Assembly: GCA_023375675.1 (NCBI GenBank)
Contig: JALQBC010000010.1
Span: 372,001 to 436,000 of the forward strand
Source of the DNA: Cytospora piceicola
Lineage: Eukaryota > Ascomycota > Sordariomycetes > Diaporthales > Cytosporaceae
Direction: 5' to 3'
Length of the DNA: 64,000 nucleotides
Under the pieces are notes generated by a model. That model made no database searches and was not told the origin of the DNA. It saw only the letters and a list, made by a program, of their open reading frames with translations. Both the position numbers and the translations under genes were made by a program. This document shows, one piece after another, positions 34,072 through 44,278 of this stretch (positions within the stretch are counted from its first letter, which is position 1; each line of letters begins with the position of its first letter).

Positions 34072-35572
34072 ATGGCAACTTCAGGTGTCCTGCAGGCCTT
34101 CCTGGCTGCCATCCAGGCCAGCGTATCAGTCCTCCTTGTCATCAGCTATGGAGGCATCGCTGCGAAGCTTGGCTTGATCTCCCCTGATAGCACCAAGGCC
34201 GTATCAAAGGTTTGCGTGCGCATCTTCTTGCCCGCTCTGCTGATCACTAAGATTGGCTCGGAGCTTCACTCTGGGTCTGGTGACCGCTATGCCATCATTG
34301 TGGCCTGGGGGCTCATCTGTCACTTGGTATCGTTTGCCATTGGCATATTTGGGCATCTGGTCCTGAAGATGCCGGACTGGGTCACCGTAGGTGTCATGTT
34401 CAACAACACTGCATCCTACCCGCTTCTACTCATCGGTGCCTTGGAGGAGACGGGCATCTTGTCGTCCTTGATAGTGGGCGACGAGTCCACCAAGGATGCC
34501 ATCGAGCGCGCCAAGGCGTACTTCCTCGTTTTCAGCACTGTCTCCAGTTGCTTGACCTTTGCCGTTGGTCCGCGCCTTATCGACACGGAGCACGCGCCTG
34601 AACACGACACGGAGTCAGACCATGAGTCTGAGGATGAGGAAAATAGTCCGGCCAATACAGACGGTGCAAATGAAGAAACGGGCTTGCTTGGTGGACAACA
34701 GTCACCAGCCCATTTCTTCAACCCGTTCAGAAACGACAGGGGGTTCTTCCCTTCAACTCGCAATGCATCGATGCAGCGCAATGGAATGACCAATGGTGCT
34801 ATGCTTAAGGCACAGGCCCGCCGTGCCTCTATCGTTCCGAAGAGGAAATGGCAGAAACTCAGCCCAAGAACAAAATGGTGGCTCCTGTTTATCTCGGACT
34901 TCTTCAACGCTCCTCTCGTCGGAGCCATCATCGGGGCTGTTATCGGCCTTAGCCCCCCGCTTCACCGCGCCTTTTTCAACGATACCCAAAACGGAGGCAT
35001 ATTCACAGCCTGGCTGACAGCTTCCTTGAAGAATATCGGCGGCTTGTTCGTCCCCCTTCCTGTCGTGATTGCTGGCGTTTCGCTGTACACGGCGTACAAG
35101 GGAACAAAAGAGAAATTCCAGGGAAAACCTCTGAAGCTGCCTTGGGGCACGGTTACATACATTATGATTGCCCGTTTCGTCATTTGGCCAGTGGCCTCGG
35201 TTGGAATCGTGTACCTTCTTGCCTCTAAGACAGGCTTCCTAGGTTCCGACCCCATGCTCTGGTTCACTTTGATGTTGATGCCATGGTGAGTGATACTGTT
35301 CGAATGCTCTGAAAGCAAGGCTAACGTAGCTGGTAGTGGCCCCCCGGCCATGAAACTGATCACCTTGATCCAAGTCAGCGACGCGGAAGACGAAGACGAG
35401 GCGAGCATCTCGAAGTTACTGATGGTAAGTCATCCATTGTCTAGGCCGTGCGTGAGCAGCGGAACTAGACTTGCATGTGCGCTGACAGAGTCTCCAGATT
35501 TCGTATATCATCTCTCCCATATTATCTTTTACCGTGGTTGCCAGTCTCCAAGCCGCAAAGGCATCGATATAA
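34072..35572 (+). CDS. Membrane transport protein, PIN-like/auxin efflux carrier family
   Basis: Three exons, 34072-35285, 35337-35424 and 35498-35572, join in frame to 458 residues. Introns are 51 and 73 bp, with donors GTGAGT and GTAAGT and a GCTAAC branch site in the first. The protein has two blocks of hydrophobic helices: about residues 10-165 (VSVLLVISYGGIAAKLGLI, with FNNTASYPLLLIGAL in the conserved core) and about 275-458. Between them lies a charged loop of roughly 100 residues rich in Asp/Glu (DTESDHESEDEENSP). After splicing the C-terminal half reads MLMPCGPPAMKLITLIQVSD and then ISYIISPILSFTVV, text typical of the fungal branch (PF03547). It is probably an endomembrane or plasma-membrane carrier; the substrate is unknown. 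The start is the first ATG giving the full first helix. Most relatives have MPTGPPA, so Cys for Thr at the exon junction is notable, but no alternative acceptor keeps the frame. Confidence 0.92.
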
Positions 35573-36837
35573 CGGACCGTGAACTTACAAGGCAAACCTC
35601 ATGCTCCGACTTCCGGCGCAGGAAAGAGAGAATAGGAAAGATGGATATGTAATCGAATACGTCCGTGATTGGGCATTAGATTTGGCTCCATAAAGAAAGA
35701 CGTGTACGGTACTTTTTCGTGGATTGTACCGTATACTTGAACTTTACATGTATGCTGCTTACGCAATCGCCGAGAATACGAAAAGGCAGCAGAAAATAGC
35801 AAGAAGGCAAAAGACAAAGAGTATGTAAAAGGGGTATTCGCTGGTACTCACCGACTTAAGTACTATTCTAGCCCGTAACGGCTTGTCATATTTTATGATA
35901 CAACTTTCGCCTTTATTTGGTACCGCCATATTCTTGAAAGAGTTGATCATCTGTATACGGGCTCTGGGCACCCCAGAGGATTGTGAACGATGCAGTATAC
36001 ATATACAGCTTGAGGGGTTTAGTTCATTAGGCTGAGTGGCGATAGACTCAATGATCTAGAATTCCAAGATTCCTATTCTACATACTGACTCTGCGCTCAC
36101 CAGTTTGTACATGTCTTATCCACGGATCTGCCAAGGGTTCCAGAGATCACCTCAGGGGTTCCCTCGCTACCAACTTCAAGGTGACGACCTCTCGAGGGCA
36201 TCGTCCGCTGAACCAAACTAGGCGATTCCCGAGGCAAGTCCTCGTCGCTGACAGCGCGTCCCGTTTTGAGTTGGTCGTTCGAGACTGTGCATGTACCCTA
36301 TTCTAGTTGCCTGCTCTCGGATCAGCCACCCTTGATAAGCTCCTTGGGGATTTGAAAGGGAGATCAAGTATCCTTTTCCCCGTATTGAAGATGCGACCAT
36401 TTACTCCTGGAGATCTTGTTAAGAGGGTAGCGTACTTAGCTATGCCTAGGTATAATTGGTAGGAGATTGAGCCTCGATAATTAGCGTTAGTTTCACTCTC
36501 TTTCCTTATAGACTCCCTTTTAAGTTGGCTAGTCCTGGTGGGACGGGTGTTAGCATTTCTTATATAACGACAATTAACAATATGAGGCTCTGCAGAGTTA
36601 CCAGTTGCACGTTGACCGTCCCTTGAACTTGTCGTACTTCTTGCAGATCGACGATTTTCACCCCCTTGGGCCTCCTAAAAGTATCCCATCCCTGGTATTA
36701 AGGTTCATCCTGCACCGGACCGGAGAGTAGCTTCCGTTCTCGCTATTGTTCCTCTATATAGTGCTTTTGTTTGTCTTCGTTACGTATTGACGTTGTATGT
36801 ATTAAACGCGGGTTATGTGATGCTACTATTCAGAAGC
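35573..36837. other. Intergenic region, no gene recognised
   Basis: This is the 3' flank of the PIN-like carrier gene and the 5' flank of the copia element. Base composition is moderate with CA/TG present, so it is not RIPed. Open frames on the minus strand (35759-35971, 36218-36400) lack start context, codon character or family motifs. The last 400 bp have no assignable feature. Confidence 0.65.
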
Positions 36838-36987
36838 TGTTACGTATCTGGGCATATCTGGGCCCACTCTATTGTAGAGCTCGCTACTGATATAGTCTAT
36901 ATAAGGGAGCTTCCTACGCCCATTGTAAATAATGTATAATAGCAGTTAAGTTGCTTTATTCGATGTGCCCTGCTTTAGATCGTCTTA
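36838..36987 (+). repeat. 5' LTR of the copia element
   Basis: 150 bp starting TGTTACGTATCTGGGC and ending GATCGTCTTA. Its outer half is almost free of RIP changes (GGGCATATCTGGGCCC), while its inner half shows them (TGCTTTAGATC versus TGCTCTGGATC in the 3' LTR). Confidence 0.93.
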
Positions 36988-37000
36988 GTTATAAGCCCGG
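36988..37000 (+). promoter_or_regulatory. Primer-binding site, initiator-tRNA anticodon region
   Basis: GTTATAAGCCCGG directly follows the 5' LTR. Reversing one G-to-A change gives GTTATGAGCCC, complementary to GGGCUCAUAAC of the initiator methionine tRNA anticodon stem-loop. Drosophila copia and some relatives prime from an internally cleaved initiator tRNA in this way; its use here is inferred from complementarity. Confidence 0.6.
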
Positions 37001-40000
37001 CTCTTTAAACCTTTTTAGTAAAGATTTATCGAGTACTTTTCTCTCGTTATTTAAACGTTTTTTTCTTATAAAACAATTACTCTAATTATATTTTTTAACA
37101 GCTTAAAGTCTATTCTTACAGGCTCGGTGCTCTTATACGATTATAAAAGCTACCTAACTTAGTTTCTTTAGCTTAAATTCTACTATATACTCCGCAATAT
37201 TTAAAAGCAGGTCGATCCCGAAGAGCTTAATTAGCTAAACTCTCTAACTAATATTCCTATATAACTTACGCTTAAAAGCGTGTTTAATTTTAAAAGAGTA
37301 GCTGTTTAAATAAACTATATTAAGTAGCTCGGGAACTAGAATTAAAGCGATTAAGCTATTTACGGCACGGCTTTAGTTAAGCCGGAAAAACCTAATTACG
37401 ATAAAGCCGTTCTAAAGCTCGATTAGCTTTAAAAGTAATAAAATACGAGTAATATAGTTACTTCGATCGTTTCGAACCGTTACTTCGTAGTTTAAAACTA
37501 AGTAAACCGTACGGTAAACGTTAGTTTACTTACTTCTACTTAAGTTAAAATCGTTATATAAAGCACTACTACGCTTTAAAAAATTATCCGAGTATTAAAG
37601 GATTATCTAGCCTTTTCTCCCTTAAGCGTAAGAATAACCGTTATAAAAAAATACCGGGCGACGTTTAAGATAGTAAAAGCAGAAGAGAAAGACTTTTTTA
37701 AATAGTATATTTAATAATACCGAGTATTTCTTTATACCTAAGTATACGATTTAGCAGATATAAATAGTATATTTACTATTAAAGACTTTATTAACGCGGT
37801 TAGTAAACGTATAGCTTTAGATTAAGCTAGCCGCGCTATATAAGACCTTATTAAAGATAATAAGCTAAGTAGCCTTATACTTACTTTAAAGCAGCTTAAT
37901 ACGTAGTTCGTTACTTTTAACTACGAAAGAGTTAACTGCTTTTCTAAAAGATCTGCTATATTTATTACGCTTTTAAATTAAGTATTTTAAAAAGGATCTC
38001 GTAACGATAAGCCGAAAGTTCTTTATCTATATAGCTAAACGTATTTATAATAACCTAAAGATTACGTTAAGCTCGAAATAGTAACGAGGGGCTTTTTAAA
38101 GCTCGTTTAAAGGCTCGGAAAGAGCTTATTTACGTTTTCGTAGGTAAGCGAGATACGTAAACGCTTTAAAAAAATAAGCTAGTTTATTCTTAAAAGACGG
38201 CTTTCTAATAAAGAGTAGATTAAAGATAAAAGTAAAACCGAGCAGAGTTAGTCTATATATCCCGGGGAAATTAATACCTTTTTCCGGGAGTACTTTACTT
38301 TTATTAAGTAAGGTATTTACTTAACTATTTACGCCTTTCTTTACTAGCTCTTATATAGCACTTTAATCGATAACTATAGAGTTTTTTACTTAGTTAATAC
38401 TATAAACTTACTTACTCCCGACTCGGTTTAAAAGGCCGAGCCTGGTAATATAGTAAAGGCTAGTATTACTACTTTTCCGATTACTACTAAAGGGACTTAA
38501 GTAATTAAAAACGTCTTTAATAAAACTCGAGGACTTAATATAAAAGACTTAGTCTTTAAAAACGTCGTATATATAAAAGGCTTTTATATTAATATTATTT
38601 CGGAAGCTTATTTAAAGCAGGCTAGTATATAGTATATAAGACTAAACTATACCTTTCGGTATAAAACACTCGATAAAAGCGTAGTAGTTAAGTAGTTAAT
38701 ATACCGTTATAACCTAGTTTTCCTTAAATATAAGCCTTTTTCTATCTATATAAATAATTAAATAGTAATTCCGATAAACGACGCTAGTATCGTTATATAT
38801 ATAATACTTACGGTAACCTAAAAGAAAAGCGTATAGCCTTTACTAACTAGAAAAGATTTAGAGTATTTCTAACACTTATAATTAAGGCATTTAAGGCTAA
38901 AAGCTTTAAAGGTAATAGTTTAAGCTATACGAAAAGTAAAGATTAATAATATATAGCGTGTAAAGTATAAGTATTACGTAATAGCGTATACCTTGTATAT
39001 AATATTAAAATAAGTCTTTAAAAACCGCTCGCTATACCTGTTTTAGCGTATTAACTAAGATCTGTTTAATTTCTCGTATAGGTTAAACAGCTCGTTTTAG
39101 CTGTTAGTAATTAAAGACGAGTTCTCGAAGGTGTTTTATATAAAAGTACTTCCGTCGAAGAGTAAAGGAAATATATTTCCTACGTTTAAAGAGTTTTAAA
39201 GTATAGTAAAAACTAAATATAAGCTTACGGTTTATAAGGTTTATTAAGATAACAAGAAGGCGGTAATCTTAAAGTACGGTAGTATTAACTATATAAAGTA
39301 GTACGTATATAAAGGAATCGAACTCGAGTTTACGTCGACTTATATTTATAAGCCGAATAAAGGTAGTAAGCGTATAAGGAAAAAGGTTATTATTAAATCG
39401 ATTAAAATATATACCGCGGTTAACCTGCTTAAAAAACTATAGCTGTAAACGAGTATAGTAGTTATATATTTTTATAACCGATCTCTGCGTTAAGGAAGAG
39501 CGTAAGCGTCTTTAAATTAAGTACTCGAAGCGTAGTTTATTTAGTATTTCCGCTAGTATACTTTCTACCGAGTTTATAAGCTTATAATAAACCTACGTCT
39601 TAATTAAAGGAATATATATACGTATAGATACTAAACGTATCTCTTAATTAAAAACCGAAAAGTAAAGCGTAGTAGGCGTTTATTTAAAATATAACCGAGG
39701 GCGTATATCGGCTATTTAGTAAGCTATAAAGCGTTTAATATTTACTTAATTTAAGTCTTTATAATCGACTAAATAATTACTATATATAACGTCGTCTTCG
39801 ATAAAGAGTTTTTTTATAAGCTAGAGAAAGAAGCCGATAGTCTAACTAAACTCGAACGTATAGATATACTGCTCGAGATTACAGATAATAAGGTAATAGA
39901 CGTAACTCTAGTTACCGAAGCGCTTAGAATCCTTAATAGTTTTAAAGAGTAGACCGTTATAGTATACCTACTAAAAACTAAGTTTTTAAATAAGCCGCTC

Positions 40001-42949
40001 GAAGGCTCGGGGGTAAAAAGTAAACAACTATTAATAAAACTACCGAGCCTTAAAAATATACTTAACCCGTCGTTTAAAACGATAGAAGGTAGTAAGCCGC
40101 CTACTTTAAATAAAGAAGGCTAATAAGACCTAGCTTATAGTAAGTAAGGTATATAAGACCTTTAATACAGAGGTAATAAAGTCTTGGACGTAAGTATATA
40201 ACTCTTTTCGTCGAACGAAAGGACGACCGGTAATACTATTGTAATACGTATTAATAGTTTATTATAAGCAGGATCTTTTCGGCTTAAGCGTTTTTAGTAA
40301 GTAAAACGAAAACCGGGAATAAAAGCAAGCCGGCGTTAATAAAGGCTTCCGTTAAAAAATAGCGGAGCTTTTATAATAATACTTTTCGAAGACGAACTAA
40401 TTAACGTTTTAAAGAAACGTAAGTAGTTAACTTTCTTTAGTATTTTTATACCTAATTAGTAAAAAGCTTTAAATAAAAGTAACCGAGTATATAAAACGTT
40501 ATACGTAGTCTTATTTATAACGGTATAATAATATTTAGCCGCTTATAAAAGTATAGGACTTATTTATTCTCTTTTATACCGAAATAAGCTTATTAGACTA
40601 CTACCGGATAATTAAAGAGAGCTTTAGAATTATCCGGCGGCCGAGCTCTTTACGAAGGCTATATACTTAAAACTTTAAACTTTAATCGTAAAAGGAACAT
40701 AGTAAAAGATAAATAAAGACGTAGTCGATAGCCGGCTATTTTTTTTTAAATAGGTTTTTATATATAAATAGAATAAAGACAGCTTTTTAAAACGTAAGAA
40801 AATACGAATATATATATACAGCGATTTCTAGCCGGTTAATACGTTCTAAAGCACTTATACGGCTACGCTTACTATACGGTCGTTTCGAATCGCTATTACT
40901 ATAGCTGCTTAGTTTAATCTTAAAATTAAGTAGTTCGATATAGTAAACGCTTTCTTAAACGCTTTACTCGAAGGTAAGCCGGTTTACTATAAGCTCCCGG
41001 ATAGCTTTAAAAAACCTAAAAAGTGTATACGGCTACTAAACACGTTATATAAACTACAGAACGCTTTATTACTATAGTATAAAGAATTTACGTCTATACT
41101 TAAAAAGCTCGGTTTAAAACCTAATAAAGAAAAGTAGTGTTTTTTTTAAAATAAGTATAAAACTATTACTATAATATTTTATATAGACAACTACCTTATA
41201 ATCTATTATAAACGCGACTAAAAAAAAGCTTATAGAGTAATCGATAAGCTTATATAAGCGTATAAAGTAAAGGCTTAAAAAGTAACAGAATAGTACTTCG
41301 GAGTTTATATTATTAAAGACAGAGTAACGGGATATATTTACCTTACTTATAATTCTTATATTAAGAAGATCGCTAAACGTTTCGAGTTAATAGAACAGAA
41401 ATCTTTAAGTATTTTTTTATTATCTATACCGTTTAAAAAGTATAAAGGAGTAGCGATAAAAAAGCAGATTAAAACGTATTAAAAGCGAGTTAAATTACTT
41501 CTATACTTAACGATAATAATCCGAGTAAACGTAGCCTTTTTTTTTACTTAGCTTTTTTACTTTTTAACGAATCCCGGCCTAGAGTATTTAGATACTATCG
41601 AGTAAGGTATTTTATATCTCTATAGCTTATATACGCTTTTAATTCGGTATAAAAGCGATTAAAAGGAAGTTTTTATTTTTATAGTAAATACTTTTTTTAT
41701 AAACGATAAGGAATCTAAATAATCGTTTTATAGGTATACTATAATACTCTATAAAAGGCTTATTTATTAGTAAGCTACTTAATAGGATACTATAACTACG
41801 TTAACTATTAAAGTAAAGCTTTTAAACGTAGTATACGCAGTAAAAAAGCTTATAACGATTAAAAGGCTATTCCGAGATCTAGCCTTTAATATCGGGAGCT
41901 TATAAAACCTTTATAACGATAATTAGTAAACTATTAAGCTAATCGTTAAAGATAATAAAAAAGTAACTATAAAGCTTTATTACGTTAATATTTATAATAT
42001 ATAGCTTAAATAGGAGTACGTTAAAGGCTTATTTTATATATAGTATATACTTATTAAGCTTATACCGGTAAATAAGCTTACGAAAAACCTGTTAAAGGTA
42101 TAATTCGAGTACTTTAAAGTACTACTAAATCTTTATAACGTTACGTAGTTACTTAAAGCGAGTATAGGAAAAGACTTTTAATTTTAAAGGGATTACCTTT
42201 TACCGGTATTATAAAGCTTAAAACGTAAACTTTTACTTAAAAGAGTAGATTAACTAAGGTATATAGGCCTTCCTTTACTTTACGTTTAAACGTAACGTGT
42301 TTTTTATCTTTATCCTTATCTTACTCTTTTTCTTTATTTTCTTTCTCCTTTTTTTACTTACTATAAGCAGAGAAGCTGTTTTTATCTTACTTATTCTCTT
42401 TATTCTCGACTTTACCGAGTAATACTTTTACGTAGAGGCGAATAATAAATAAGGCTTTAAAAGTCGCGTTACCTTTCTTAAAAAGCTCGATAAGCTTAGC
42501 GACGACGTAAGCGGTAAGCTCGGGGATTAGCTTATATTTATACCTCGAGATATACTAAGCGTAATAAGTAGAGCGACTAAGGTTAGCTTAATCGAAACAG
42601 GTACCGGTCGAGCGGCTAATAAAGGCGGAACGAAGGTAGTTAACGTAAAAAACGTCCCGGTAAACGTCGGAGCCGCTATTATCGTCGTTCGACTAAACGG
42701 TAAGCTGTTTAAAAGTAATTAGCGAAAAACGTTTAAAAACCTAAAATAAACAGTATATACTTAAGTAGCTAGCTTATATTAAGCTTATTACTCTTCCGGA
42801 AAGCGCTTATAAAAGGGACCGCCGGGGTAGGGAATTTTCTTAACGGGCTTACCTTACTCTTAAAGTTAGTTTTAAACTAAAAAAGAGCTCGGAAAAGGCC
42901 TGCTTACCTTTTTCGCGGCTAATACGAGTAACTTAGTAAAGGTAAAGGG

Positions 42950-43026
42950 CGGTATTTTATATATATACGTATATGTTTATATATATATGTATATATATAT
43001 ATATATATATACGTACGTGTATATAG
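42950..43026. repeat. (TA)n-rich microsatellite inside the copia element
   Basis: Alternating TATATA with a few ACGTA interruptions, in the non-coding DNA between the polyprotein remnant and the 3' LTR. It is probably expanded from RIP-generated TA dinucleotides. Confidence 0.75.
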
Positions 43027-43268
43027 GTTCGTTAGCTCGAAAAATATAGAAAGGCGTAGCGTAGAAAAAAAAAGAGCTTTTATAAGTTTAAAGGAAGTAC
43101 TTAAAAGGTACGTAGTAAGCGCTATTTTATTATATTATATCTATTTAAAAGCGCTATTATAGCTATTAAAGCCTTTTATAGCTATATTTCCTTTATTATT
43201 ATTTAAAACACTATAATAGTAAGCTTATAATATATATAGTAAACGATTCGAGCATCGTCTAAAGGGTA

Positions 43269-43418
43269 TATTATATATCTAGGTATATCTAGGCCTACTT
43301 TATTATAAAGCTCGCTACTAATATGGTCTATATAAGGGAGCTTCCTACGCCTATTATAAATAGTGTACAATGGCAGTTAAGTTGCTCTATTCGATGTGCC
43401 CTGCTCTGGATCGTCTTA
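43269..43418 (+). repeat. 3' LTR of the copia element
   Basis: 150 bp aligned without gaps to the 5' LTR. The inner end is RIPed (TATTATATATCTAGG for TGTTACGTATCTGGG), while the outer end is clean (CCTGCTCTGGATCGTCTTA). GAAGC follows. Confidence 0.93.
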
Positions 43419-43423
43419 GAAGC

Positions 43424-44278
43424 GAATAACTTGATTGCACATTCGTGAACTTTGACACGGTGTTTAAAACCACGTGTAGGTGGTGGCAATCTGTAGTCGT
43501 TGACAGGTTCATTCATCTTTCTGCCTTTTGCAGCAGAGCCACCCAAAGGGTCCCCCAATGCATATGGAGTAGCTTACAATCCATATACCTATGCATGGAT
43601 CACTTCTGAACTGGCTTCTTTCATCGGCAATCCTTAGCAGTGACCGGATCCTGCTCGTGACTGCTCGGGGCATGAGCAAAACGGGCCGTTTGGTTGGTAT
43701 CAACCAAGTAATTATGCTGTTAAAGACAACCACCCCTTGCGACCGCGTCAAACACGCCTTGATCAAGTTTTACGTTGTATAGCTCCAGCAAATCAATCAT
43801 GCGCTTAGCGAAGAGGAAGTCTGACGTGACCACACGATTACGCCTTTGAGAAGCCGATTGTCACTTTAATTATAGGAGAACGGACGAGATCTAGAATTCT
43901 GACTGGGTATAGTCGCTGGTCGTAAGTGCTTGTAAGCTGGTTGTTTGCAAGCTTTTATATACCCCTGCCCAGTTCCTAACGATGTCTATTTCTTTGACTT
44001 ATTTCACCTGGGCAGTGGTAAAGGTGTGTCCCAGGGAGCGGGGGTACTTATTACATCAAATATTGTAGCAGTTCAGATTTCGTACTCTGGTATACATATG
44101 TAGTATACTAAATGTCAACAGAACAGAGGAAAGCCAGCAAAGTATACTTGGGTAGCACTAGAAAATGAAGGAAAGGTAATAACCAACCGCTTTATGCTTT
44201 ATCCAGTAAAGAAACGGTTGATGTCTTTTATGATTGATTAAGTGATTATCCTTGAATATACTTTGTATCACACACAGT
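43424..44278. other. Intergenic DNA between copia 3' LTR and GH42 gene, no gene seen
   Basis: Not RIPed. Overlapping frames of 63-85 codons on both strands (43328-43782) have no family resemblance and one runs into the LTR. The final few hundred bases presumably hold the GH42 3' UTR. Confidence 0.65.

Larger units (their letters stand above)
36838..43418 (+). mobile_element. Ty1/copia LTR retrotransposon, full length, RIP-inactivated
   Basis: A 6581-bp element with two direct 150-bp LTRs flanked by a perfect 5-bp duplication GAAGC (36833-36837, 43419-43423). Between the LTRs the + strand reads, through many C-to-T stops, as a copia polyprotein in order: gag (about 37400-38200), integrase ending in a STYIYKPNKGSKR-like stretch (39330-39375, from SPYTxEPNGGSER), reverse transcriptase (about 40730-41350, with the YVDD box as FYIDN at 41177-41191), and RNase H ending LTKNLLK near 42075. 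Integrase before RT defines Copia. A candidate polypurine tract AAAGGG lies at 43261-43266. It cannot encode protein now. Confidence 0.95.

Noticed and set aside
33753..34187. 144-codon plus-strand frame before the carrier gene
   Set aside because: It overlaps the carrier start in another frame, lacks any motif, and is probably 5' UTR.
43328..43766. Overlapping minus-strand frames of 76-85 codons
   Set aside because: They extend into the copia 3' LTR and have no protein-family signal.
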